A DNA stretch of 7,706 bases from Bacillota bacterium (GTDB lineage Bacteria > Bacillota > Sulfobacillia > RBS10-35 > JAJYVN01). Both the position numbers and the translations under genes were made by a program. Shown here piece after piece: positions 1-7,680 of the stretch. Where the stretch lies: the NCBI GenBank assembly GCA_021827805.1, contig JAKAUG010000087.1, positions 1 to 7,706 on the forward strand, given 5' to 3'. Positions within the stretch are counted from its first letter, which is position 1, and each line of letters begins with the position of its first letter. A model generated the notes under the pieces. It did not search any database, was not told the origin of the DNA, and worked only from the letters and a program-made list of their open reading frames with translations.

Positions 1-34
1 GGTGATGAACGATCCGTACTAAGCTGGCCAGACC
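1..34 (+). other. carA: carA coding remnant with in-frame TAA at 20-22
   Basis: Read in the frame of the downstream carA ORF, bases 2-34 give V-M-N-D-P-Y-stop-A-G-Q-T. This aligns with the conserved CarA segment around (I/V)-L-(T/N)-D-P-S-Y-(A/S/C)-G-Q, which in the family leads directly into the (I/V)-V-x-M-T-Y-P-L-I-G-N-Y-G segment seen here from position 35. The homology is therefore continuous across the stop, and the codon at 20-22 is TAA where Tyr (TAC or TAT) is expected. The preceding codon is TAC where Ser (for example TCC) is expected. Two C-to-A differences at positions 18 and 22 would restore the consensus. An error at a sequence edge is the simplest explanation. A genuine nonsense mutation cannot be excluded from this window alone. 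Confidence 0.8.
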
Positions 35-985
35 GTGGTCATGACCTATCCCCTGGTGGGCAACTACGGCACCCTCGGTGCGGAGGAGGAATCCCGCCGT
101 CCCTGGGTGCGCGGGTTCGTGGTGCGCGAGGTGTGCGCGCGGCCCAGCCACTGGGGTGGCCGGGGCGATCTCGACGCCTATCTGCGCGAACGCGGTGTGC
201 CCGGCCTTTCTGGCGTGGATACCCGCGCCCTCACGCGGCACCTGCGCCGGTTCGGCACGGTGCGGGGGGTTCTGGCGAGCGGAGAGGCGGGAGCGGAGCG
301 GATCGCCGCGCTGAGAGAGCAGGCGCGGGCCTGGCAGCCCGGAGACCTGGTGGGCGAGGTCACGACCAGAGAGGTTCTGGAACTGGGCCGCGGCACGCCG
401 CACGTGGTGCTCGTCGATTACGGCTCCAAGGCCAACATCGCCCGCACGCTGCTGGAGATGGGTGCTGGTGTGACGGTCGTGCCGGCCAGCTGGAGCGCTG
501 AGGAGATCCTGGCGCTCGAGCCGGACGGGGTGCTGCTCTCCAACGGCCCCGGGGACCCGCGCCAGGTGCGGGGCGGGGCCGAGACCGTGCGTCGCCTGCT
601 GGAGACCGGCCTGCCGATCTTCGGCATCTGTCTCGGGCACCAACTTCTCGGCCTGGCCCTGGGCGGACGCACGGAGAAGATGCTCTTCGGCCACCGCGGG
701 GTCAATCACCCGGTGATGGATCTGCGCAGCGGGCGCGGGGTGATCACGACCCAGAACCACGGCTACGCCCTGGTGGCGGACTCGCTGGACCCCTCGACGG
801 TGGAGGTCACGCACGCCAACCTGAACGACGGCACGGTGGAGGGGCTGCGCCACCGCTGGTTCCCCGCCTCGTCGGTGCAGTACCATCCGGAGGCCTGTCC
901 CGGCCCGGAGGACTCCCGGCGCCTGTTCGCCGATTTCCTGGAGCTCTGCCGCCAGCGGCGCGCGGGCGCGCTGGTCGCCCGCTAG
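35..985 (+). CDS. carA: Carbamoyl phosphate synthetase small (glutaminase) subunit, 5' partial
   Basis: CarA hydrolyses glutamine and passes ammonia through a tunnel to CarB to make carbamoyl phosphate for pyrimidines and arginine. The open part encodes 316 residues from the GTG at 35. Full-length CarA proteins are about 360-380 residues, so about 50-60 N-terminal residues are missing; they lie upstream of the in-frame TAA at 20-22 and outside the window. The rest of the N-terminal domain is followed by a class I glutamine amidotransferase domain (about residue 122 onward). It has the oxyanion segment LLSNGPGDP (167-175), the nucleophile elbow FGICLGHQ with Cys199, the QNHGYA segment (240-245) and the triad His284 and Glu286 in [10 protein letters not shown]. 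The catalytic machinery is intact. The GTG at 35 and ATG at 41 are internal codons of the ancestral gene, not a natural start. carB follows 31 nt after the stop. Confidence 0.93.
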   Translation: MVMTYPLVGNYGTLGAEEESRRPWVRGFVVREVCARPSHWGGRGDLDAYLRERGVPGLSGVDTRALTRHLRRFGTVRGVLASGEAGAERIAALREQARAWQPGDLVGEVTTREVLELGRGTPHVVLVDYGSKANIARTLLEMGAGVTVVPASWSAEEILALEPDGVLLSNGPGDPRQVRGGAETVRRLLETGLPIFGICLGHQLLGLALGGRTEKMLFGHRGVNHPVMDLRSGRGVITTQNHGYALVADSLDPSTVEVTHANLNDGTVEGLRHRWFPASSVQYHPEACPGPEDSRRLFADFLELCRQRRAGALVAR

Positions 986-1000
986 CCCGCGCAACCCGGT

Positions 1001-1009
1001 GGAAGGGGG
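1001..1009 (+). promoter_or_regulatory. Ribosome binding site fixing a TTG start for carB
   Basis: The purine run GGAAGGGGG ends 7 nt before the TTG at 1017. It overlaps the GTG at 999-1001, so it cannot serve that earlier in-frame start. Translation from the TTG gives [14 protein letters not shown], which matches the usual CarB beginning (MPKRTDIKSILILG in E. coli). Confidence 0.7.
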
Positions 1010-1016
1010 CCCTCTG

Positions 1017-4000
1017 TTGCCGCGCCGTTCCGATCTGCACAAGGTGCTGGTCATCGGTTCCGGACCGATCATCATCGGTCAGGCCGCCGAGTTCGATTAC
1101 GCCGGTACCCAGGCCTGCCAGGCCCTCCGCGAGGAGGGGCTGGAGGTGGTCCTCGTGAACTCCAACCCCGCCACGATCATGACCGACGCGGAGATCGCCG
1201 ACCGCGTCTATATCGAACCGCTCACGGTGGAACAGCTGGAGTCCGTGATCGCCAAGGAGCGTCCCCAGGGGATCCTCGCGGGTCTGGGGGGGCAGGTGGG
1301 CCTCAACCTCGCGGTGGCCCTGGCGGACGCGGGCGTGCTGCGGCGCTACGGGGTCGAGGTCCTGGGCACGCCGCTGCAGGGCGTCCGCCAGGCGGAGGAC
1401 CGGGAGCTCTTCAAGGCCACCATGCAGCGCATCGGCGAGCCGGTCCCCGAGTCGCGCATCGTGCGCTCTCTGGCCGAGGGACAGGCCTTCGCGGCCGCCA
1501 TCGGCCTGCCGCTCATCGTGCGCCCCGCCTACACCCTGGGCGGGACGGGCGGGGGCTTTGCTCACACCGAGAAGGAGCTTGAGGAGGTCCTGCTGCGCGG
1601 GCTGCGGCACAGCCCCATCGGGCAGTGCCTGCTGGAGCGTTCGATCTCCGGCTGGAAGGAGATCGAATACGAGGTCATGCGGGACGGGCGCGGCAACGCC
1701 ATCACCGTGTGCAACATGGAGAACTTCGACCCGGTGGGCGTGCACACCGGTGATTCCATCGTGGTCGCGCCCTCGCAGACCCTGAGCGACCGGGACTACC
1801 AGCGACTGCGCCGGGCCTCGCTGCACATCATCGAGGCCCTGGGTGTGCAGGGCGGCTGCAACGTGCAGCTGGCCCTGGATCCGGAGAGCGACGCCTACCA
1901 GGTCATCGAGGTCAACCCCAGGGTGTCTCGCTCCTCGGCACTGGCGAGCAAGGCCACCGGCTACCCCATCGCCAAGGTCGCGGCCAAGATCGCGGTGGGG
2001 CTCGGCCTGGACGAGATCAGGAATCCCGTGACCGGTTCGACCTTCGCCTTCTTCGAGCCATCCCTGGACTACGTGGTGCTCAAGATCCCCCGCTGGCCGT
2101 TCGACAAGTTCCGCACGGCCGACCGCATGCTGGGCACCCAGATGAAGGCCACCGGCGAGGTCATGGCCATCGACCGCACCTTCAACGGGGCGCTGCACAA
2201 GGCCATCCGCTCCCTGGACGCAGGCCTGGACGGGTGCGCCCTGCCCGGACTGGAGCGGCGGGAGACGGCGGAACTGCTGGCCGACCTCGTGCCGGGGGAC
2301 GACCGGCGGCTGTTCGTGCTCTGCGAGGCGCTGCGGCGCGGGATCGGCACGACGGAACTGCACCGGCGCACACGGATCGATCCCTGGTTCCTTGGGCATC
2401 TGGAGCGCCTGGTGGACCTGGAGCGGCAGGCGCTCCAGGCCGGGGGGAGCCTCCTCGGCGACCTCGAGGCCCTGCGCCGGATGAAGGAGGCGGGACTCTC
2501 CGACCGGCGCCTCGGCGTGCTCAGCGGCCAGGGGGAGGACGCCGTGCGCCGCGCGCGCCTGGAGGCCGGCCTGCGTCCCGTGTACAAGATGGTGGACACC
2601 TGCGCCGCCGAGTTCGAGGCGGCCACGCCGTACTTTTACTCCTGCTACGACCAGGAGGACGAGGTCCGCCCGAGCGCGCGGCCTCGGATCGTGGTCCTGG
2701 GCTCCGGTCCCATCCGCATCGGACAGGGGATCGAGTTCGACTACGGCTCGGTGCACGCGGTCTGGGGCCTGCGTGAGGCGGGCTATGAGGCGGTCATCAT
2801 CAACAACAACCCCGAGACGGTCAGCACGGACTGGAGTACCGCGGACCGCCTGTATTTCGAACCACTGACCTTTGAGGATGTCATGGCGGTCGTGGAGCGC
2901 GAGCGGCCGCTCGGGGTGATCGCCCAGTTCGGAGGCCAGACGGCGATCAACCTCACCGGTCCGCTCGCCAGGGCCGGGGTGCCCATCCTGGGGACCTCCG
3001 CCGCCGGGGTGGACGCGGCGGAGGACCGCGCCGTGTTCGATGCGCTGCTCGAGCGGCTGGGGATCCCGCGGCCGTCCGGGGGGAGCGCCACCTCCCTCGA
3101 AGAGGCGCGCGCCGTGGCGGAGCGTATCGGCTTTCCCGTGCTGGTCCGGCCGTCCTACGTCCTCGGGGGCCGCGCCATGGAGATCTGCTACACCCCCCAG
3201 GACCTGGAGGAGTATGTGCAAAGCGCCGTGCTGGTCGCCCAGGAGCATCCGATCCTGGTGGACCGCTACCTGGGTGGCCGCGAGGTGGAGGTGGACGCGG
3301 TCAGCGACGGCGCCTCCGTCCTGATCGCCGGTATCCTGGAGCATGTGGAGCGGGCCGGCGTGCACAGCGGGGACTCCATCGCCGTCTATCCGCCCCAGCA
3401 TCTGTCCGCCGAGGCCGTGGCCACGATCGAGCGCTACACGCTCGAGATGGCGCGGGCCCTGGACGTGCGGGGGCTGATGAACGTGCAGTACGTGCTGGAC
3501 CCCGACGGCGCGGAGCGGCCGGGGGCTGGAGTCCACGTGCTGGAGGTCAACCCCCGTTCCTCGCGCACGGTGCCGTTTCTCACCAAGGTCACCGGTGTGC
3601 CCCTGACGCGTGTGGCGACCCAGGTGATCCTGGGCACCGACCTCCGGGCCCAGGGCTATCCCTCCCCGGTCAACCGGCCGCCAGATCCCGGATACGTCGC
3701 GGTGAAGATGCCCGTGTTCTCGTGGAGCAAGCTCCATGGCGTGGACACCGCCCTCGGCCCGGAGATGAAGTCCACGGGCGAGGTCATGGGGGTCGGGCCG
3801 ACCATGGCCGCCGCCCTGGCCAAGGGCTTCGCCTCCTGCGGCCTCGGGCTGCCCGCAGAGGGGACCAGGGCCCTGGTCATGGTGGCCGACCGGGACAAGG
3901 CCGAGGCCCTGCCGCTGCTCGCGAAGCTCTCCGAGTTGGGTCTGCGGTTTCTGGCCACGCGTGGCACCCGCGAGCTGTTGGCCAGCGTGGGCATCGAGGC

Positions 4001-4286
4001 GGAGTTGGCCCTGAAGCTGCACGAGGGTGCGCCCAACTGCCTGGACGCCATCCGGGACGGAAGCGTGGGCCTGGTGGTGAACACGCTCACCCGTGGCCGG
4101 CGGGCCGAGCGGGACGGCTTCCGCGTGCGGCGGGTGGCGGCCGAACTGGGCGTGCCCTGCCTGACGTCGCTGGACACCCTCGCCGCGCTGATCATGGCCG
4201 TCGCGGACCAGCGTCAGCAGTCCGGTGGTCCGCCCAGTGCCTGGGCCCTCGGGGAATACGGGCGGCAGGGGGGCGAGGTGCGCTGA
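1017..4286 (+). CDS. carB: Carbamoyl phosphate synthetase large subunit
   Basis: CarB makes carbamoyl phosphate from bicarbonate, two ATP and the ammonia delivered by CarA. The TTG start gives 1089 residues, close to the family norm of about 1060-1080. Domains in order are: the carboxyphosphate ATP-grasp half (about 1-395), with [13 protein letters not shown] at the N-terminus, the GGTGGG loop near 175-180 and [18 protein letters not shown] near 298-315; the oligomerisation region (about 396-550), ending in [14 protein letters not shown]; the carbamoyl phosphate ATP-grasp half (about 555-930), with [16 protein letters not shown] near 562, VLGGRAMEI near 715 and [12 protein letters not shown] near 843; and the MGS-like allosteric domain (about 945-1065). 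In that last domain ATRGT, LKLHEG and NTLTRGRR occupy the places of the nucleotide-binding residues known in E. coli CarB. The NTLTRGRR...RDGFRVRR form resembles Bacillus PyrAB. The final 20 or so residues are low-complexity and run into pyrF. No frameshift or missing motif was seen. Confidence 0.97.
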   Translation: MPRRSDLHKVLVIGSGPIIIGQAAEFDYAGTQACQALREEGLEVVLVNSNPATIMTDAEIADRVYIEPLTVEQLESVIAKERPQGILAGLGGQVGLNLAVALADAGVLRRYGVEVLGTPLQGVRQAEDRELFKATMQRIGEPVPESRIVRSLAEGQAFAAAIGLPLIVRPAYTLGGTGGGFAHTEKELEEVLLRGLRHSPIGQCLLERSISGWKEIEYEVMRDGRGNAITVCNMENFDPVGVHTGDSIVVAPSQTLSDRDYQRLRRASLHIIEALGVQGGCNVQLALDPESDAYQVIEVNPRVSRSSALASKATGYPIAKVAAKIAVGLGLDEIRNPVTGSTFAFFEPSLDYVVLKIPRWPFDKFRTADRMLGTQMKATGEVMAIDRTFNGALHKAIRSLDAGLDGCALPGLERRETAELLADLVPGDDRRLFVLCEALRRGIGTTELHRRTRIDPWFLGHLERLVDLERQALQAGGSLLGDLEALRRMKEAGLSDRRLGVLSGQGEDAVRRARLEAGLRPVYKMVDTCAAEFEAATPYFYSCYDQEDEVRPSARPRIVVLGSGPIRIGQGIEFDYGSVHAVWGLREAGYEAVIINNNPETVSTDWSTADRLYFEPLTFEDVMAVVERERPLGVIAQFGGQTAINLTGPLARAGVPILGTSAAGVDAAEDRAVFDALLERLGIPRPSGGSATSLEEARAVAERIGFPVLVRPSYVLGGRAMEICYTPQDLEEYVQSAVLVAQEHPILVDRYLGGREVEVDAVSDGASVLIAGILEHVERAGVHSGDSIAVYPPQHLSAEAVATIERYTLEMARALDVRGLMNVQYVLDPDGAERPGAGVHVLEVNPRSSRTVPFLTKVTGVPLTRVATQVILGTDLRAQGYPSPVNRPPDPGYVAVKMPVFSWSKLHGVDTALGPEMKSTGEVMGVGPTMAAALAKGFASCGLGLPAEGTRALVMVADRDKAEALPLLAKLSELGLRFLATRGTRELLASVGIEAELALKLHEGAPNCLDAIRDGSVGLVVNTLTRGRRAERDGFRVRRVAAELGVPCLTSLDTLAALIMAVADQRQQSGGPPSAWALGEYGRQGGEVR
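4275..4280 (+). promoter_or_regulatory. Ribosome binding site supporting the CTG start of pyrF
   Basis: GAGGTG matches the Shine-Dalgarno consensus AGGAGGTG. Its GAGG core ends 4 nt before the CTG at 4283-4285. No ATG, GTG or TTG in the pyrF frame lies close enough to use this site while keeping the first beta-strand of the protein. Confidence 0.5.
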
Positions 4287-5029
4287 GCGAGGATCTGGCG
4301 GGGCGGATCTTTGTGGCCCTCGATTTCGGCGCTCTGGACGAGGCCCTGCGGATGGCCGAGTTGCTGCGGCCGTCGGGCGTGCGCTTCAAGATCGGGCTCG
4401 AGCTGTTCTGCCGCCATGGGCCGGACGGCGTGGCCCGGATGCAGGAACGGACGGGACCGGTCCTCTTGGACCTCAAGCTCCACGACATCCCCCACACCGT
4501 GGGCCAGGCCGTGCGCTCCCTGGCCCCCCTGGGGGTCTGGGGGCTCACGCTGCACGCCGGGGGCGGTCCCGTGATGCTGCGGGCGGCCGTGGACGCCGCG
4601 GCCCAGGCGCCAGCCCCGGTGCGCTGTCTGGCCGTCACGGTTCTCACGAGCCTGGACGAGCAGGTCCTGCATGTCCTCGGGGTGCGCACCCCACTGGCCC
4701 AACAGGTCGCCGCGCTGGCGACCCTGGCGCGGGCCGCTGGCTGCGCCGGGGTGGTGGCCTCCCCGCAGGAGGTGCGCACCGTGCGGGGGGCCGCCGGACC
4801 GGACTGCCTCGTCGTCACCCCCGGGGTGCGTCCCCGCGGTGCCGCCGCCGCGGATCAGGCCCGGGTGGCCACACCCGCCGAGGCGCTGGGGGCAGGCGCA
4901 GACCACCTGGTGGTGGGGCGTCCCATCACCGGGGCTCGGGATCCCCGCGCCGCCCTCGAGGCGATCCTGGAGGAACTCGTCGCCGGGGCCCCCCGAGGCC
5001 GTGAGGGAGCCCTCGGACCCGAGGCCTAA
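4283..5029 (+). CDS. pyrF: Orotidine 5'-phosphate decarboxylase
   Basis: PyrF decarboxylates OMP to UMP, the last step of de novo UMP synthesis, as a cytosolic TIM-barrel homodimer. From CTG 4283 the protein is 248 residues, typical of the short Bacillus/E. coli-type family (about 230-245). Visible motifs are FVALDF with Asp14, FKIGLELF with Lys36, the catalytic signature [10 protein letters not shown] with Asp63, Lys65 and Asp68, HAGGG at 91-95, VTPGVRP at 178-184 and the phosphate-binding VVGRPIT at 210-216. Start choice: the only in-frame standard codon nearby, GTG at 4313, begins inside the first beta-strand and removes RIF. The frame is open far upstream, but only as an out-of-frame reading of carB. 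CTG 4283 overlaps the carB stop as CTGA and has a GAGGTG site just upstream. Function is certain; the start is inferred. Translation is probably coupled to carB. The 3' end overlaps the convergent deacetylase gene by 4 bp. Confidence 0.94.
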   Translation: MSEDLAGRIFVALDFGALDEALRMAELLRPSGVRFKIGLELFCRHGPDGVARMQERTGPVLLDLKLHDIPHTVGQAVRSLAPLGVWGLTLHAGGGPVMLRAAVDAAAQAPAPVRCLAVTVLTSLDEQVLHVLGVRTPLAQQVAALATLARAAGCAGVVASPQEVRTVRGAAGPDCLVVTPGVRPRGAAAADQARVATPAEALGAGADHLVVGRPITGARDPRAALEAILEELVAGAPRGREGALGPEA

Positions 5030-5778
5030 GCCCGGCCGGCTGCGGCAGCCGTGGGCAGGGTGTCCGCGGCGGAGAGCAACCGGTCCAGGGTGACCGGCGT
5101 CAGCCCCCGCTTCGCCAGACCGGCCAGCACGAGCCCAACGGCCTGGGCCGTCTGCGCCCGTGGTCCACCGCCGTCGTGGAACAGGATGATCGCGCCGGGC
5201 TGCACTTCCGCCAGCACGCGCTCCGCCATGACCGTCGCCCCCGGAAGCTGCCAGTCGCGGCTGTCCACCCCCGCGGCGATGATCCGATAGCCCATGGCCG
5301 CCACCGCCTGGCGGGCCTGGAGGTCGGAGGCGAAGTAGGGGAAGCGGAAGAGCCTACAGTTGGGGACGCCGAGTCCGGCGAGCAGGCTGTGGGTCCGCGC
5401 CACCTCCGCGCTGACGCGTGTTGCGGAACGCCCGCGGAGGATCGTGTGGCTCCAGCCGTGGGGGCAGACCTCCGAGCCAGAGGACGCCTCCTGGCGCACG
5501 AGTTCGGGATAGCGCTGGGCCTGGGAGCCCAGCACGAAGAAGGTGGCCCTGGCGTGCGCCGCCGCCAGCCGTTGCAGGATGCGTGGGGTCCAGGTCGGGT
5601 CCGGCCCGTCGTCGAAGGTCAGGGCCACCTCGGCCTTTGTGGTGGACACCCGCCAGATCACCGGCGGGCCCGCCGTCTGCTGTGCGCTGGCCCGGGGCCG
5701 GCCTGGCGTCAGCGCGAAGAGCAGCCCCAGCACCGCCGCCGTGAGCGCGGCGACCAGCATGGTGCGCCCGGAGAGCAC
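5026..5778 (-). CDS. Secreted polysaccharide deacetylase (NodB homology domain)
   Basis: This is a carbohydrate esterase family 4 type enzyme expected to remove N- or O-acetyl groups from a cell-wall or extracellular polysaccharide using a divalent metal. The GTG start gives 250 residues. Residues 1-25 form a signal sequence (Arg5, then a hydrophobic core at about 7-23), with a plausible signal peptidase I site after ASA at 30-32. The NodB motifs appear in order: LTFDDGPDP (Asp56, Asp57), the metal-binding pair His107 and His111 in PHGWSH, FRFPY with Arg145, VDSRDW at 171-176 and ILFHDG with His201. All catalytic and metal positions are kept. Motif 2 has Gly108 where Ser or Thr is usual. An ATG at 5760 is an alternative start, but it loses the only N-terminal positive charge; neither start has a good ribosome binding site. 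Similar proteins include the PdaA/PdaB sporulation deacetylases. Substrate and family member cannot be assigned here. The gene follows purU after about 95 nt. Confidence 0.9.
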   Translation of the reverse strand: MLSGRTMLVAALTAAVLGLLFALTPGRPRASAQQTAGPPVIWRVSTTKAEVALTFDDGPDPTWTPRILQRLAAAHARATFFVLGSQAQRYPELVRQEASSGSEVCPHGWSHTILRGRSATRVSAEVARTHSLLAGLGVPNCRLFRFPYFASDLQARQAVAAMGYRIIAAGVDSRDWQLPGATVMAERVLAEVQPGAIILFHDGGGPRAQTAQAVGLVLAGLAKRGLTPVTLDRLLSAADTLPTAAAAGRA

Positions 5779-5791
5779 CCAGACGAACAGC

Positions 5792-5828
5792 GGGCCGCAC
5801 CCCCCCCCTTGCGAGGGGTATGCGGCCC
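5792..5828 (-). other. Inverted repeat with nine-C run between purU and the deacetylase gene
   Basis: GGGCCGCA at 5792-5799 and TGCGGCCC at 5821-5828 form a perfect 8-bp stem. Inside, CCCC at 5805-5808 can pair with GGGG at 5815-5818 around the loop TTGCGA. Positions 5800-5808 are nine consecutive C (G9 in the minus-strand transcript). The element lies about 46 nt after the purU stop and 13 nt before the deacetylase GTG start. There is no T-tract after the stem in the minus-strand direction, so it is not a textbook intrinsic terminator. It could be a U-less terminator for purU, a leader hairpin affecting deacetylase translation, or a protein-binding palindrome. Confidence 0.6.
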
Positions 5829-5873
5829 TGGGCGGGGCATGCGGAGGCTCGGTTCAGCGGGGACCGTGCGGCT

Positions 5874-6743
5874 TCAGTGGAAGACCACGGTCCGCCGGCC
5901 GTGCAGCAGGATGCGGTCCTCCAGGTGCCAGGCCACCGCCCGCGCCAGCACCGCGCGCTCGATCTGCCGCCCAACCCGGCGCAGGTCCTCCGGGTTGTCG
6001 CGGTGCGTGACGCGCTGCACGTCCTGTTCGATGATCGGACCCTGATCCAGTTCGGCCGTGACGTAGTGCGCCGTGGCGCCGATGATCTTCACGCCGCGCT
6101 CCCATGCCTGCCGGTACGGCGACGGACCCACGAAGGCCGGCAGGAAGGAGTGGTGGATGTTGATGATGCGGGCCGGCCAGCGCGCCACGAAGTCCGCGGA
6201 GAGGATCTGCATGTACCGGGCCAGCACGACCAGGTCCGCCCGACCCTCCAGGAGCTCGAGTTGCCGGGCCTCGGCGGACGCGCGGCTCTCCGTACTCACG
6301 GGGATGTGGTGGAAGGGGATGCCCAGGGGCTCCACCGCGTGTGCCAGGTCTGGATGATTGCTGACCACCATGGCCACCGTGCAGGGCAGCTCCCCGGCCC
6401 GCCAGCGCCACAGGAGCTCCACCAGGCAGTGGTCCTCCCGCGAGACGAAGATCGCCACGCGTTTGGCTGGGAGGCTCCCGGCCAACTCCCAGCGCATCTC
6501 AAGCCGTCCCGCGAGCCCGGAGAGGGCGGCGCGCAGCTCGGGTGTCCGCCGCTCAAGCTCCGGCAGGTCGAACTCGACGCGCATGAAGAACGTGCCGCCC
6601 TGGGGATCGGTGGTGTGCTGATCCGAGCGGACGATGTTCGCCCCGTGCTGGAACAGCAGCTGTGAGACCGCGGCCACGATCCCGGGCTGGTCCGGGCAGG
6701 AGATGAGCATGCGGGCCCGATTCCGAACGCTGCTGGCAGCCAC
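5874..6743 (-). CDS. purU: Formyltetrahydrofolate deformylase
   Basis: PurU hydrolyses 10-formyltetrahydrofolate to formate and tetrahydrofolate, balancing one-carbon pools and giving formate to PurT-type purine synthesis. The protein is 289 residues from GTG 6743 (E. coli PurU is 280). An N-terminal ACT domain (about 10-62: [18 protein letters not shown]...GTFFMRVEF) is followed by a formyltransferase-fold domain (about 92-289). That domain contains ARYMQILS, the hallmark [12 protein letters not shown] with catalytic Asn195 and His197, [12 protein letters not shown], and LDQGPIIEQ with catalytic Asp233. These segments match E. coli PurU almost word for word. Start choice: GGAGGA at 6755-6750 stands 7 nt (from the GGAGG core) before GTG 6743 but only 1 nt before ATG 6749, so GTG is preferred. 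ATG 6749 would add two residues, and TTG 6776 lacks a site. It lies about 44 nt downstream of the HAD gene, probably in one operon. No purine or folate gene is adjacent. Confidence 0.96.
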   Translation of the reverse strand: MAASSVRNRARMLISCPDQPGIVAAVSQLLFQHGANIVRSDQHTTDPQGGTFFMRVEFDLPELERRTPELRAALSGLAGRLEMRWELAGSLPAKRVAIFVSREDHCLVELLWRWRAGELPCTVAMVVSNHPDLAHAVEPLGIPFHHIPVSTESRASAEARQLELLEGRADLVVLARYMQILSADFVARWPARIINIHHSFLPAFVGPSPYRQAWERGVKIIGATAHYVTAELDQGPIIEQDVQRVTHRDNPEDLRRVGRQIERAVLARAVAWHLEDRILLHGRRTVVFH

Positions 6744-6749
6744 CGCCAT

Positions 6750-6755
6750 TCCTCC
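6750..6755 (-). promoter_or_regulatory. Ribosome binding site of purU
   Basis: On the minus strand this reads GGAGGA. Spacing from the GGAGG core is 1 nt to the ATG at 6749 and 7 nt to the in-frame GTG at 6743, which favours GTG as the working start. Confidence 0.65.
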
Positions 6756-6759
6756 AGGA

Positions 6760-6777
6760 CCTGGCGGCAACGCCAAG
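6760..6777 (-). other. Short hairpin between the HAD gene and purU
   Basis: On the minus strand CTTGGCG and CGCCAGG can form a 7-bp stem (one G-U pair) with loop TTGC. The hairpin starts 10 nt after the HAD stop codon and ends 4 nt before the purU ribosome binding site. It could mark an mRNA processing point or modulate purU translation. It is short, and chance is possible in DNA this GC-rich. Confidence 0.35.
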
Positions 6778-6787
6778 CCACCCGATC

Positions 6788-7609
6788 CTAGCAGCGAGAG
6801 CGACCTGGTGGCAATGCGCTCGGCTCCGCCGGTGCCGGCGGGGATTGGAGGGCCTCGGCCACGCCAGCCCCCCGGGGTCTTGAGGCCCAGAGGCCCTTCC
6901 GCTCCCGGACCAGGGCACCGATGCTCGGTTCAGCGTTGGCGGGGCAGGCGGCCAGAAAGCCCCAGGAGCCGTCCAGCATGCTGCGGTCGTTCTCCGAGTC
7001 TCCAACCGCCAGGATCCGCTCCCGCGCGCGGCCCCGGATTGCCGCCAGACGGGCCAGACTGGCCCCCTTGGCGGAGTCCGGGTGCCGCAGGGCCACCCCG
7101 CGCACGTTGCGGATGACCTGCACGCCGAGGGCGACTCCCGCCAGACGCCGGACGAGCACGGCCGCGGCCAGAGCCGCGCACTGGGAATCTCGGAAGCGGA
7201 ACTCCCAAAACCCGCGCTCCTGGAGGACCTCCTCGGAACAGACCCAGTGCTCGGGATCCATGGCCGACAGCTCCGCACGGCACCTTTGGAGCAAGGGCGC
7301 CAGCTCCCGGGAGAGCCCAAGCTCGGCCCTGTGGCGCAGGATGTTCTCTCGCGATGGCTGCCAGACCCCGGTCTCCCGCAGATAGAGGTCCCGCTCCTCG
7401 GCCACCACACCGTGCGGCAGGGGGCTCCGCGGCCCGAACTCGGCGGCCACGAGTTCCCGCACAAACGGCCAGGGACGGCCGGTCACGATGTACACCTCGA
7501 TGCCGCGGGCGGCGGCCGTCCTGAGGGCTTCCCGGACCTCGGGCAGGATGTGGCCGTCTGGTTCGAGCAGGGTACCGTCCAGGTCCAGGGCCACCGCGTC
7601 CAGATCCAT
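6788..7609 (-). CDS. Cof-type HAD-superfamily hydrolase (HAD-IIB phosphatase)
   Basis: This is a cytosolic phosphatase of the haloacid dehalogenase superfamily, expected to act on a small phosphorylated metabolite with Mg2+. The protein is 273 residues from ATG 7609, normal for the Cof family (about 260-290). Motif I is DLDGT with nucleophile Asp9 and Asp11, motif II is IVTGRP with Thr43, motif III is Lys181 in [10 protein letters not shown], and motif IV is [10 protein letters not shown] with Asp204 and Asp208. The roughly 130-residue insert between motifs II and III is the size of a C2B cap, which sets substrate choice. The last 17 residues are Pro/Ala-rich and probably disordered. ATG 7609 begins immediately before the motif I strand as is usual, with a GGTGGAG purine run just upstream; the frame is open further upstream without a likely start. 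The family is mostly of unknown or broad specificity, and nothing here fixes the substrate. It is the first gene of the minus-strand cluster with purU. Confidence 0.92.
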   Translation of the reverse strand: MDLDAVALDLDGTLLEPDGHILPEVREALRTAAARGIEVYIVTGRPWPFVRELVAAEFGPRSPLPHGVVAEERDLYLRETGVWQPSRENILRHRAELGLSRELAPLLQRCRAELSAMDPEHWVCSEEVLQERGFWEFRFRDSQCAALAAAVLVRRLAGVALGVQVIRNVRGVALRHPDSAKGASLARLAAIRGRARERILAVGDSENDRSMLDGSWGFLAACPANAEPSIGALVRERKGLWASRPRGAGVAEALQSPPAPAEPSALPPGRSRC

Positions 7610-7680
7610 GCTCCACCCGCCTTCTGAGGGTGCCGGCGGGCGCCCCTCCGCCGAGCTGCCTTCTGCCGGGCCTGCCCTGG

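Noticed and set aside
35..43. GTG 35 or ATG 41 as a natural start of carA
   Set aside because: Both codons lie inside the conserved Q-x-V-V-M-T-Y-P segment, and CarA homology continues upstream across the TAA to the window edge. There is also no ribosome binding site before them.
807..4022. A 1071-codon open frame on the minus strand opposite carA and carB
   Set aside because: It lies antisense to two unmistakable genes. Its product is rich in Gln, His, Gly and Leu with no recognisable domain, as expected when a GC-rich gene with GC-biased third positions is read on the other strand.
3722..4282. A 187-residue N-terminal extension or fusion in front of PyrF
   Set aside because: The pyrF frame happens to stay open through the 3' part of carB, but the product there is an Arg/Gly-rich out-of-frame reading of CarB. 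PyrF homology begins only at about 4304.
5037..5051. Stem CGGCTG-CGG-CAGCCG as an intrinsic terminator of pyrF
   Set aside because: The stem is only 6 bp with a 3-nt loop, is followed by GC-rich sequence instead of a T-tract, and lies within the deacetylase coding sequence. Such stems are frequent by chance at this GC content.
5176..6665. Long plus-strand open frames (for example 5176-6045 and 5820-6665) across the deacetylase and purU genes
   Set aside because: They run antisense to two genes with complete catalytic motifs and encode low-complexity, Arg/Gly/Pro-rich products typical of GC-rich shadows.
7082..7627. Plus-strand 181-codon open frame opposite the HAD gene
   Set aside because: It is antisense to a HAD gene with all four motifs, has no ribosome binding site that I can see and no recognisable domain.
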